Shown here: positions 37,207-46,008 of the stretch, one piece after another
How positions within the stretch are numbered: position 1 is the stretch's first letter
How the letters are laid out: each line of letters starts with the position of its first letter
From: Blasia pusilla
Lineage: Eukaryota > Marchantiophyta > Marchantiopsida > Blasiales
Reading direction: 5' to 3'
Assembly (NCBI GenBank): GCA_050084515.1
Contig: CM114274.1
Span: forward strand, 14,012,001-14,076,000
Length of the DNA stretch: 64,000 bases
The notes under the pieces: model-generated
Seen by the model: only the letters and a program-made list of their open reading frames with translations
The model's database searches: none
What the model was told of the DNA's origin: nothing
Position numbers and translations under genes: made by a program

Positions 37207-37940
37207 GCACATCACACTTGGAACCCGTCGGAGTCCTGGTAACTCAAAAATTACCCGAAGCTAACCGAAGCCTGCAACCCGTCGGCTTCGGACGGGTTGC
37301 ACGCTTTTGCCAAACATTGTCGAAGCGAGCAACCCGTCGCTCTCCGACGAGTTGCTCGGATACCGCTCCTTCTTGCCCGAAGATGCCGGAGGCGTGCAAA
37401 CCGTCTGTTCCCGACGAGTTACGCGGGTGCCTCACCTTTTTGCCCAAAGACGGCGAGGCGTGCAACCCGTCGCCCTCCAACGGATTGCGCAAGGGCCTCG
37501 CCTTGTGGTGCAGCCAGCTGGACTCCGACGACTTGCACGGGAAGCCCACATTCTTAACCCTTGATGAGGGAAGCATGCAACCCAACGGTCTCCGACGGAT
37601 TGCCCAAGATACGTCCCGTTCCCGTCCCAAACACGGCGGAGGCGCGCAACATGTCGGTCTCCCACGGGTTGCGCGGGTACCTCGCGTTCTTTTCCGAAGA
37701 CAACGGAGGCGCTCAACCCGTCGGTCTCCGACGGGTTGCTCGCGCACGTGGCGACGTACCCAGGATGGCGGAGGCGCGCAACATGTCGGTCTCCGACGGG
37801 TTGCGCGGGTACCTCGCGTTCTTTTCCGAAGACGACGGAGGCGCTCAACCCGTCGGGCTCCGACGGGTTGCTCGCGCACGTGGCGACGTATCGAGGATGG
37901 CGGAGCCGCGCAACCTCTCGGACTCCGACGGGTTGCCATT
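37207..37940. repeat. 27-bp palindrome array B, ~66-bp period, upstream of the ParB-methyltransferase gene
   Basis: At least eleven palindromes start near 37,274, 37,329, 37,395, 37,459, 37,523, 37,577, 37,647, 37,711, 37,777, 37,843 and 37,909. The last five are spaced 64-66 bp. The 132-bp unit at 37,641-37,772 is repeated almost exactly at 37,773-37,904. The array lies between the divergent transposase and methyltransferase genes and ends ~90 bp before a TATA box. Translated, it yields a spurious 270-codon open frame. Confidence 0.88.
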
Positions 37941-38025
37941 TTTCACGTCCGGACTTCCGTAACCTCCGGCACGTCGCCGTCGAAAGGACGACGGGACCCA
38001 ACGGTCAGCCCAACGGCTAAAAAAG

Positions 38026-38033
38026 TATAAATA
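38026..38033 (+). promoter_or_regulatory. TATA box of the ParB-methyltransferase gene
   Basis: TATAAATA, preceded by an A-rich run, lies 300 bp upstream of the first ATG (38,326) and just downstream of palindrome array B. This implies a transcription start near 38,060 and a ~265-nt leader. The match is exact but function is inferred. Confidence 0.6.
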
Positions 38034-38325
38034 GGGCAGAAATTGCTCATTTCCGGTTTCTCATTTCGCGATCTTCATTCCTCACTCTCCCGCGCAGCAG
38101 CTGATCAGATACAAAGGGGCGTTTCACACGGCGACACATCGCAAGTCGATAGGAGGGAACGAGAGCGAGACGGTTTGACCGAACGACAGCGAGACGGTTC
38201 GACTGAGCGATCGCGGGACGATTCGAGCTACCCATCAAGGCGATTTGAGCTCCCCATCTCGACATCAGCAAGGCAACTGATCAAGGGATTCGTCGTGGAT
38301 ATAGGTGGAGGCATTTCCGGAAAAA

Positions 38326-38916
38326 ATGACGAGGAAAAAATCACAAGCCAACAAGTCTGGGAGCTTCACTCCAAAGTCGATTACGACTCCTGCGTCAGCA
38401 TCTCCTGGGCCTCGTTCGGCGAATGAAATTAGGCAGCGGGAAATCGAAGAGCGGGAAAGGGAAGCGGAGATGCACAACCAAGTGCTTCTTGCGAGACGTG
38501 TTCAAGAGGCGCTAGATAAACATAACGCAGAGGCTGAGACGTCGCAGGCCTTGAAGAAAAGGATCGCCGACGAAAAGAGAGAAAAGAAGCGTCTGGACGC
38601 GTCGGTGAGGAGGGCAGAATTGGCTAAAGCGAGGAGGGAAAAAGCAATAGCCATTGACGATAGCCCTGCCCGTCCAACCGCAAGTGTTGAGATGCGGGAA
38701 ATGTCCCCCACAAAGTCCGGGGACACAATCAACATAGTGGAAACGCCAGAAGTTGAAATCGATGACGACGAGGTCATGAGGACCGCCAGCATGGAGATGG
38801 TGGACATGGCCGAAGAAGCCGGAGAGCGGTCATTCTCGACTCCAAGCCCGGCGGAGGACATCGACCTCTATCGGATCGACGAGTTCCCAGTCGATTTTCC
38901 AGCTTGTCTCAGACAA
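38326..38916 (+). CDS. ParB-methyltransferase gene, exon 1: coiled-coil N-terminal region
   Basis: 197 codons from ATG 38,326 to a CAA followed by a GTAAGC donor. The first ~40 residues are basic and Ser/Thr-rich (MTRKKSQANKSG). A long highly charged helix follows (REIEEREREAEMHNQ, ALKKRIADEKREKKR) with coiled-coil character, then an acidic Met/Glu-rich linker (EVEIDDDEVMRTASMEM). It joins in phase 0 through a 127-bp GT-AG intron to the ParB-like exon. The ORF opens a few codons earlier on a GTG, but the ATG is the natural start. No close homologue is recognised for this part. Confidence 0.72.
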
Positions 38917-39043
38917 GTAAGCTGGTCAAGAAACCGACCCCATTTTCGAGCGGGTAAGAGAGGATCTGGGTTTCTTGAATTATGTGAATTGCAATTCATT
39001 GGGAATTCAGTGTAGCTTATTCATCTTGTCCCGGTTCTGACAG

Positions 39044-39516
39044 GTGGTAAAGCAGATGGCACTCATGGAGGGCCACAACGCCCCGAGGATTCCACTCTGC
39101 CGATTGCGGACAATGGAATACGTCCGCGAAATTCAGTCCGACGAGGACATCGCGAAGCTTAAACAATCGGCGGCGACAGCATCCTACATCGACAACTTTC
39201 CTCCCTTCTATGTTCAGCCTTACGACAAGCATGGAACCCAAGCTCTGGCTACGGAGGAGGACTTGGAAAAGCTCGACACATTCTGGAGGATGCGAGACCA
39301 GGATTTCAGAAGGCAAGTTGAGGGCACGGAATTCAGCTGGATGAGGAATCTGCATTTCTTCATCTGGGATGGAAATCACAGGTTCATGGCGTGGACCAAG
39401 TTTGCGGAGGAGCGGCCCAACTCATTGGAGGCACATTTTTGCGTGAAGGCAGTGGTCCTTCACCCATTCCCTCATCACATGGCGACGGTGGAGATGGCAA
39501 TGCATGCCATGAACAC
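39044..39516 (+). CDS. ParB-methyltransferase gene, exon 2: ParB/Srx-like domain
   Basis: It begins VVKQMALMEG after a CAG acceptor. IPLCRLRTMEYVREI, SDEDIAKLKQS and FPPFYVQPYD are followed by LHFFIWDGNHRFMAW (39,368-39,394) and a VEMAMHAMN segment. This reproduces the ParB pattern: an 'IPL...' strand, a helix, 'P..V', then the G(E/N)xR box. In bacteria this fold binds palindromic parS sites and hydrolyses CTP, or forms an Srx-like pocket. Here it probably gives DNA binding or nucleotide sensing, but that is inference. The exon ends at AC|GTGAGT, phase 2. The intron after it carries palindrome cluster C. Confidence 0.75.
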
Positions 39517-39534
39517 GTGAGTATCTTTAACACT

Positions 39535-40175
39535 TACGCAACTCGTCGGGACGGTTGTTGGGATGCTTTAACACTTACGCAACTCGTCAGACTCCGACGA
39601 GTTGCTCGATTGATGAATGGGTGAGGTTTGTTTTTGCCGAAAGCAACTCGTCGGACTCCGACGGGTTGCTCGACTGCACGCTTTTTCGGATGTTTTTTTA
39701 AGAATGCAACTCATCGGACTCCAACGAGTTGTTTGATTGACCACAGATTTAATTAGCTTTTGGCCCAAAGCAAACCATCGGAGTCGGACGGGTTGCTCGA
39801 CTTGCTGCCTTGTCAGGATTTTTTTGAAGAATGCAACTCGTCGGACTCCGACGAGTTGTTAGACTGACTGTAGGTTTAGAAGGTTTTTTCCCCAAAGCAA
39901 CCCGTCGAAGTCCGACGGGTTGCATTCGGAAGTTGGTTCCCCAAATTTCGCGTCAAATTGCAAGTTTACATTAAATTACGCAACCTGTCGGACTCCGACG
40001 GGTTGCTATGTTCACGTTAGTATGTTCAGTTGCACAACCTGTCGGAGTCCGACGGGTTGAAACCAGGCATTAGCAAATCTGAATGCTATCCGTCGGACCG
40101 GACGGGTTGCATCATTTAGCTTCGTTGCTAGAATCCGACCTTGAGTATGACGACCGTCGAGTCCGGCGGGTTGCG
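39535..40175. repeat. 27-bp palindrome cluster C (intron of the ParB-methyltransferase gene)
   Basis: About ten palindromes, including 39,643-39,669, 39,833-39,859, 39,897-39,923 and 39,980-40,006. Spacing is about 50-83 bp, most often ~64. The cores are GGACTCC or GGAGTCC variants, and several arms carry CTCGTC instead of CCCGTC. They occupy nearly the whole 691-bp intron. Confidence 0.88.
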
Positions 40176-40207
40176 AGGAACCCATGTAATTTCCTGGACG
40201 GGTTGAG

Positions 40208-41098
40208 TTTGGATGTGCAGGATTGTATCGGGGAATATCACCCACCATGGATCGGGGCTGCGATCGGGTGAGGAAGGTGCTTACGACGCCCCGGGAGAGT
40301 ACAGGGGTTCTTGGCGATGCCCTTGTCAATCAGATGCTTGCAAAGGGTGCTCAGATTAAAAAGAAAACTTGGGCAAATAAGTTTATTTCCCAAGATGCAA
40401 CCGTAACCATCCTTTGCTGGTCGAAGATACAGGCCGCGAAGAAAAGCGCTGCACTGGAGCTGGAGCGGAGGGAGAAGGTATCTGCGTCTGAGCACGCCAA
40501 ATTCATCCAAGCTGCAGTATCTGCAGCAACGAAATACACGGCGAGCAAGATGCAGCAATACATCAGCATTCTCAACCCCGAACTTGGTCCGGAGTTCTAC
40601 AAGGAGCTAAAGGCGATTATCAAGCGCCAGCGGAAAAGGGATGAAGATCCGCATGGTCGGATTGGGGAGAAAGTTTCCCTGGATTGCGTGCATCGGTTTG
40701 CGTTGTCCGGCATAAGCGAGTTTAGGAGGATCCGACTGATGAAAATCAGTCTCGAGGGCTCAGAGGCCCAGAAGAGGGCGGCACACCATCCTCCGGGTGT
40801 GTCCGATCCAGTGATCTTGCACTGGCTACGCGAATGGTCGTTTTGGGATGCGTTGCGGGTTATTGGGAAGTCCGTGCTGGACGGTCTGCAAGCAGAGCTC
40901 AAAAGAGAAGAGCCCATCCCGGATGAAGCAAACCTTGAAAGTTCTGGAGATTTCGAGGTTCGACGACATCCGGGACAAGCCAACCAAAAACCCAGGATTC
41001 AAGACCATGTTCAAGGTTTGCGTCCTCCCCTCAGCGAGCTTGACGAAGAAGTAGAGGGGAACAAACGGGATCAAGCAAAGAAGAAGCGAGATCTCTGA
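40208..41098 (+). CDS. ParB-methyltransferase gene, middle region (helical)
   Basis: After an AG acceptor at 40,207 the frame reads TLDVQDCIGEYHPPWIGAAI, completing the ParB-like part. It then continues one frame over as VRKVLTTPRESTGVLGDALVNQMLAKG and a long helical segment (AAKKSAALELERREK, KYTASKMQQYISILNPELG). No domain is recognised in the helical part. Two apparent 1-base frame changes, near 40,265 and near 40,930, suggest this copy has decayed or that small introns were missed. Near its end an alternative frame reads FDDIRDKPTKNPGFKTMFK, which looks more protein-like than the primary frame. Confidence 0.55.
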   Translation, partial: FGCAGLYRGISPTMDRGCDRVRKVLTTPRESTGVLGDALVNQMLAKGAQIKKKTWANKFISQDATVTILCWSKIQAAKKSAALELERREKVSASEHAKFIQAAVSAATKYTASKMQQYISILNPELGPEFYKELKAIIKRQRKRDEDPHGRIGEKVSLDCVHRFALSGISEFRRIRLMKISLEGSEAQKRAAHHPPGVSDPVILHWLREWSFWDALRVIGKSVLDGLQAELKREEPIPDEANLESSGDFEVRRHPGQANQKPRIQDHVQGLRPPLSELDEEVEGNKRDQAKKKRDL

Positions 41099-41146
41099 GA
41101 GCACACGGCCGATTCTGTTCGACTAAAAGCGCCCAACGGATGGTCT

Positions 41147-41451
41147 TTGGTACCTCGTCGTGTAAGAATGCAGTGCGTGGGGAAAATTACGGTAGCCTTG
41201 AAATTGTGGGCTTTGCCGCGGATGCAAAGACATTCTCCATGTACGACATGGAGATGGGGCAAAGACATGTCCGATTGGGAGGTGGAGAATTGCCCCATTT
41301 GGCTCGACTTCAACGACCCTGAAGACATCACCGATAAGGATTTACGAGTGCTTCATGATGCAGTGGCCTCAGGACAAGACGACATCCCCAATTTCGTCCA
41401 GCCTGAAGACTTCTTCGGAGGAGATCGTGAAGAGCAGGCCACGAGGCAGTG
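41147..41451 (+). CDS. ParB-methyltransferase gene, acidic linker exon
   Basis: ENCPIWLDFNDPEDITDKDLRVLHDAV through EDFFGGDREEQATRQ is followed by a GTGAGT donor. It is acidic, with no named domain. It lies between the helical and methyltransferase parts on the same strand, so it is probably the same gene; the upstream splice site is unresolved. Confidence 0.5.
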
Positions 41452-41849
41452 AGTTGGCTTCCAAGGTCCGCATGACCAAAGACAAATCCACAGCCGGGTC
41501 TTAAAGGCAAGGCGAGGGAGGGAAGAATTCAGAGGCCGAGTCTTCCCAAAGAGAGGCTGAAGATTCAAGGCCGAGGCGGAATCGTCGGCGAGTGGGGAGA
41601 GGGTCGGACCAGGTCCTCGGGGAAAAAAACCCCACCAGAGTCTGAGGTCATAGAGACCCCGACAAGCCGTCCTCTGACTAGGGAGAAGCGGAAGCGAGAG
41701 GTGCCCGGGTTGTCCCAAGGAGAATACATTCCATCATCCTTGGGAAGACACAGACAAACAACGACCGGACAAGCGTCCTCCTTCAGTTCACTCCTTTATT
41801 GGATGAGTGAAGAGCTTGATTCTCAGCGTCGACACCGACCATCGAAAAA

Positions 41850-42197
41850 TTGACAACGCTGGGACGGAAGCTCCAACAAAACGGGCATGCTGCCTGGACG
41901 GTGAATGGAGTGGTCGAAGAGGTTGCGGTGGATCTCTTGATCGCTGATCTACCCTCGGGGTTGCGACTTTGGGGCGAGAATCCATCAAACGAGGTACCTG
42001 AGTGGAATGTGCCGCTCTCTTATGACCAGATTGCACTTTTGTTCTCCTTTGCAGACGCCTATCTGAGTGACAGGGGCTGCTTCTTGGTGTTGACTGGAGG
42101 GAGCAAGGATGAGCTCTTCAACCTCCAGTGCGTCAAGAGGTCGCTAAAGTGGAGGACGGCGCAATCGTGGATCATCAAAAACGAGTACCCACTCTGA
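41850..42197 (+). CDS. ParB-methyltransferase gene, methyltransferase motif IV region
   Basis: The frame reads VEEVAVDLLIADLPSGLRLW, with IADLPSG (Asp codon at 41,946-41,948) in the place of the DPPY/SPPY catalytic motif IV of amino-methyltransferases. YDQIALLFSFADAYLSDRGCFLVLTGG follows, as in motif V onward of Dam/Mod-type enzymes. Such enzymes transfer methyl to adenine N6 or cytosine N4. The substitution of the usual PP(Y/F/W) by LPSG leaves catalysis uncertain. Motif IV preceding motif I marks the beta class. The frame ends at TGA just before a palindrome-filled intron. Confidence 0.65.
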   Translation: MTTLGRKLQQNGHAAWTVNGVVEEVAVDLLIADLPSGLRLWGENPSNEVPEWNVPLSYDQIALLFSFADAYLSDRGCFLVLTGGSKDELFNLQCVKRSLKWRTAQSWIIKNEYPL

Positions 42198-42300
42198 TCC
42201 GCGACAAGTCTGATTCGGGTAAGGCTCAATTCCTGTACTATAATTTCAATTATATTTTAATGATGTGTATAATGAGTGTTTATCTCCGTTTTTTTTGTCC

Positions 42301-42690
42301 GTGAGCAACCCGTCGGGCGGCGGGTTCTTCGGGTTTAGAGCAACCCATGCTCGGCTGAGAGCAACCCGTCGGTTTCCGACGGGTTGCATCTTTCCCACAT
42401 ACACAGGGAAAACCGCGGTGTATCTGCAACCCGTTGGGTTCCAACGGGTTGCAGTTTCTTTTGGTTTTTCCCAGTTGCTTTTGGTTTTTGGATGCAACCC
42501 GTCTGATAGCGACGGGTTGCTCTCACGCTGAGCATGGGCTGCTCTAGGCAAAGCAACCCGTCACCTTCGGCGGGTTGCTCACGGAAAAAACAACGAAGCC
42601 CGACGGGTTGTTTTAGTCACGACCAACCCGTCGGAAGGCAACGGGTTGGTCGGGACAAAACAACCCGTCCGACTCAACATGAGTTGATCC
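42301..42690. repeat. 27-bp palindrome cluster D (intron of the methyltransferase gene)
   Basis: Good copies lie at 42,361-42,387, 42,426-42,452 and 42,494-42,520, with degenerate ones near 42,304, 42,554, 42,598, 42,625 and 42,661. Core heptamers differ between copies while the GCAACCC/GGGTTGC arms are kept, which argues for constraint on, or hairpin-mediated spread of, the arms. Confidence 0.88.
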
Positions 42691-42817
42691 AAAGTCAGTG
42701 GTGAAAATGTTCTCAAGCCGACTTCTTTAGTTGTCTGACATTGTTTCCAACGTCTTTGATTCTGAGATGGACCACTCCTACACGTGTAGTGCTTCGTTCG
42801 CCCGAGCACAATTTCAG

Positions 42818-43256
42818 GTGTTCAAGATCCGAATCCTGTGGATCCATGCTCGAGATGGGTACAGCTTAGATAGTTTGTACAATTCCCCGGGAATTTACAT
42901 GCAAGACGATACCCCACGGGAGGAAGGGAAAAGTCGCCGACCCGATGCAACGCTCATCGAGCTCTGCTCAAGGCCGGGTGACTTGGTGTTCGACTTAGTG
43001 GGACTTTCAGGGCAAGTATCAAAGGCGCTGCAGAGTGGCAGAACATTTCTCGCCTCGAGGAAGGCAGAAGCTGTTTGACCTTTGCAAGGAGGCAAAGGCG
43101 AATCTGAAAGGCTCTTTGGGGCGTACAACTCTCCACCGGCCGAGCTCGATTCGAGCCACCCTTGGTAGTGACTCCAACGTCACTTCCAACGACTCCAAAA
43201 ATCGGGAGGCCAAGGCGAAAGTAATTTTGCAAGAGCTCTCGGACGATGACGAGTGA
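42818..43256 (+). CDS. ParB-methyltransferase gene, motif I (SAM-binding) and C-terminus
   Basis: After a TTTCAG acceptor the frame reads VFKIRILWIHARDGYS...DATLIELCSRPGDLVFDLVGLSGQ. PGDLVFDLVGLSG (42,971-43,012) matches PGDLVLDPFAGSG, the SAM-binding motif I at the C-terminal end of beta-class N6-adenine/N4-cytosine DNA methyltransferases. A frame change near 43,050 leads into RQKLFDLCKEAKANLKGSL and an acidic end, LSDDDE. The frame change is either decay or a mis-assigned junction. Related ParB/N4-N6 methylase-like proteins occur, as I recall, in bryophyte and algal genomes. Confidence 0.66.
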
Positions 43257-45007
43257 GTTCAAAGAACTCAACGACCAGCCTTGACTGCAGCGTTTGGAGT
43301 AGGGAGTTTTTTTATGATGAGGCAAAAGATTTCATAGAATAGATCAAATGTCTGATTCGAGCTTTTTTTCGGATGATATAAAGCTGAAGATTTTTTCGAA
43401 CGATGGTGGTGCTTGTAAAAGTTTCTTTGAACATTTTTGTCTTTTGAATGTGATCGTCTATGTACTCATGGACTTCTATTTTGCAACCCGTCGGATTTCT
43501 CCCGCTTGCAACTTTTCACTTTATGACCATCGCAACCCGTCGGATTTCTCGCTTGCAACTTTTCACTTTTTGACCACGCACCCTTTTACCACTTCCAGGC
43601 AACTCCGTCGATTCCGACAGTTGCCCGATCGGACTCTTTCCTGTTGGTCCAACTTAAGAGGCGATCTGGCGAGCTTCTTCCTTTGGCACCTTCCCTCAAC
43701 TCGTAAAGGGCGTAGGCTTCTTTTCTTCTCTCAGACGTGTTGGACTCCTACTAGCTGTGCGATTGCCATAATGGTATTACCGGGGACGGAGCAGATATTG
43801 ATCTTTGGATGGGTATCACATTGCAGAGCGTACAAGGTATACTACCGAGAAGGCGGTGGGACTTGAAACAGGTTACATGGGACCGTTATGGTGTACCTAG
43901 GGGGGGGCCAAGGCTCTCGAATTCGCCAACATTTTCGATCTCCGTCAACAATCGGCCGGAGGAGCCACTTGTATGCCAGGACATTCTTTATGCATGTCAG
44001 GAGAGTTAGGACTAAATTTTGGAGATGACGAGGTGAAGAAATCATAGACTAGGTGAAATGTACATTTCGAGGTTCCTTCGGAGGTAATAATGGGACGAGA
44101 TTTTTCAACCCATAATGGTGTTTGTAAAAGTTTGCTGGAATATTTTTTTGGACTTGTGGATTATGTTCTTTTAGCTACTCGAATTACAATCTACGCAACC
44201 CGTATGATTTCGACGGGTTTGCTTTTTTTCTTTTGCCCACTGCAACTTTTTTACCATTTCCAGGCAACGTGTCGGATTCCGACAGGTTGACTGCTTGAGT
44301 GATCGGACTCTATCCCAGTGAGACCAACTTGTGACGTATTGTGGCGGGCTTCTTGACTTTTGGCTCGTTCCCCTTCATTCGTCAAACCAGTTGTAGGCTT
44401 CTTTTCTTGTCTAAGATGTGCAGGATTCCTACTACCTGTCGGATTGCCATTTCGGATTCCCAACCTGTTAGATCGTCGTGGGTGCAGGGTGGAAGAAAAT
44501 CACTTCTAAAAATCTTTCCTTTCTTATGGTGAGCTTTCTTACGGGTTGGGAGGGGTGCAGCTTCTCGGTTTCTCAGCCTTAGGATCTGATGTGTTCACAT
44601 TTCACAAAGTTGGTCTTGAGCACATACCATTCATAACCAACAGAAAGTTGGTTATGGGGCAATTTAGGGGAGGCCATGATGCAGGAAACAATCCCTTCAA
44701 AAAGAGAGGTTGGCATCTGGGTGGTCCTCCAACAAAAATACCAAGGGCACTGATTTTCGTTGACCGAGACAGGGAATGTTAAGAAACTTAGGCTCACATG
44801 GAGAGTGATGGAAAAATGTTTAGGGTGGTCTTATGATGTCTCCTTTTTTCTCGCCCCCAGGAAAGAGGAGGTTTTTTTAGGGCCAAATGTGGACCACTAA
44901 ATACTCTCTTCTAAAGATTTCCTGAATTTGAAAGCAAACAAAAATTTCAAATATGTCAAAAAGTTTTGAAGAGAGGAGGCGGATTTGGCCTTTTTTTTTT
45001 TTTAAGA
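43257..45007. other. Right non-coding arm of the 12.3-kb transposon
   Basis: No gene is supported. A 172-codon plus-strand frame at 43,348-43,866 runs through palindromes and has no domain. The stretch is mostly subterminal sequence leading to the right inverted repeat. Confidence 0.5.
43483..44290. repeat. 27-bp palindrome cluster E (downstream of the methyltransferase gene)
   Basis: Degenerate copies start near 43,483, 43,534, 43,602, 44,196 and 44,265. Each keeps GCAAC...GTTGC-type arms with more mismatches than clusters A-D. Confidence 0.7.
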
Positions 45008-45068
45008 GAGACTCTCTCTCTTCCTCTCTTCCTCTCCTCTCTTACTCTCTCCCCGAGAATACAGCCCC
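45008..45068 (-). repeat. Right terminal inverted repeat of the 12.3-kb transposon
   Basis: A pyrimidine tract (ctctctcttcctctcttcct...ctctcttac) followed by tctctccccgagaatacagcccc. The outer 13 bases, reverse-complemented, resemble the left end of the 555-bp element (GGGGCTAGTATTCT). Confidence 0.75.
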
Positions 45069-45080
45069 GGTTTGGTGGCG

Positions 45081-45590
45081 TGTGGTTGAGGCGGTGAAGA
45101 GGGCATTGCGCAAGTATGGCCTACAGAAGGGGCATCTTGGAGACTGGGATATTCAGTTGCCATGGTTAGCCATGGGATATAGGTTAAGTCGCCAAGCATC
45201 CTTGGCTTCCTTCTCACCTTATTTTCTCTTATATGGCCAAGATCTAGACTTGCCAATAGTAATTCTTTGGGAGTCTAGTAAGGTGGTGAACCTTGACGAC
45301 CCAGAGATGTGGATGAGAGTGTGTTCTCAGCGGGCAGAGCTCTTTCAGAGAGTTATGCCAACAGCCTTTGAGAATCTTGCCATTGCTCAACACAGGGATA
45401 CGTTGCGGTATGCAACCATTCGGGGTGGAGGTTATCGACCATCGATTTGTAGGTTCCATGTGGGGGACTATGTCTATTTGCAGCAGATTGCACTGACAAC
45501 ATTGGATATGACGGCAAGCCGCACTATTTTACAAGTGTGCGAGGTGTTAGCTTCTAGAGCTCTCATGTTGGAGGGTCGTGATGGAGTTTT
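45081..45590 (+). pseudogene. Gypsy integrase C-terminal part (resumes after insertion)
   Basis: RVVEAVKRALRKYGLQKGHLGDWDIQLPWLAMGYR continues the integrase core exactly where the left fragment stops (DHPETDGLAE). SFSPYFLLYGQDLDLP is the usual segment that follows, and FHVGDYVYLQQ is the start of the SH3-like/GPY-F region. This continuity across 12.3 kb is the main proof of nesting. Confidence 0.88.
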
Positions 45591-45855
45591 TTGGAAGGAC
45601 CATATGCGTAATTGTGCGCTGTGTCATCCTCCAAATGTGGATGGTACTGTTGACCCAAGCTTAGCCATGATACGTGCTAGTTTGAGGTGCATGTTGTGTG
45701 GGTCTGCTGGTAACGCAGACCGTATGTTGGTATATGATCGGTGTTCTAGGGGTTGGCACATGATGTGTTTGACTCCACATATGGATTTTGTTCCTAGGGA
45801 GGTGGGTTTTTCCTCGATGTACTTAGGAGAGGTAGATGACTTGATCTTGGCATGA
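45591..45855 (+). pseudogene. PHD-finger-like C-terminal tail of the gypsy integrase
   Basis: RNCALCHPPN and then LRCMLCGSAGNADRMLVYDRC followed by SRGWHMMCLTP match the C4HC3 pattern CxxC...D.ML.CD.C..GWH..CL.P of a PHD finger. The third ligand Cys is Tyr here (VYDRC) and the last CxxC pair reads SSMY, so zinc binding is probably lost in this copy. In chromoviruses a chromodomain occupies this position and directs integration to heterochromatin. A PHD finger here would be a histone-tail reader with an analogous targeting role; that role is inference. Confidence 0.7.
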
Positions 45856-46008
45856 TATGGATTACAGATGTGCGACTAACGATGGGGCAACCTAGCACCC
45901 GGCCCTTCGATTCGTGCACCCACGAAGGTGTATAGCATGTAGTAGATGTATAGGGCTATCGGGAGTTCGAGGACCTAACCGCTTGATTAGGGGACGAGTT
46001 GTGATACA

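Larger units (their letters stand above)
32697..45068. mobile_element. 12.3-kb MULE-like DNA transposon carrying a ParB-like/DNA methyltransferase gene
   Basis: It interrupts the gypsy integrase: left flank GLAE..., right flank ...RVVEAVKRAL. Its ends are GA-rich inverted repeats: gtaagaggagaggaagagag at 32,701 and, reverse-complemented from 45,054, gtaagagaggagaggaagag. The right end extends to GGGGCTGTATTCT (reverse complement of 45,056-45,068). A candidate but imperfect duplication is GGTTTGG, at 32,684-32,690 and 45,069-45,075. It contains a minus-strand transposase, a divergent plus-strand methyltransferase gene and about forty copies of a 27-bp palindrome. Outer coordinates on the left are uncertain by ~15 bp. 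Confidence 0.82.

Noticed and set aside
37207-37940. CRISPR-like array (repeats of ~27 bp, period ~66 bp)
   Set aside because: The repeats are imperfect dyads that vary in sequence, the intervening segments are themselves duplicated rather than unique, the context is eukaryotic and no cas-like gene is present.
37218-38030. 270-codon open frame with repeated NPSxSDGLxR-type motifs
   Set aside because: It is the conceptual translation of the palindrome array; several frames on both strands are open over the same DNA because the repeat lacks stops. No domain, and a TATA box lies inside its end.
38326-43256. Bacterial contamination or recent bacterial transfer as source of the ParB-methyltransferase gene
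   Set aside because: The gene has GT-AG introns, a TATA box and lies within a eukaryotic transposon nested in a gypsy element. Ancient prokaryotic ancestry of the domains remains possible.
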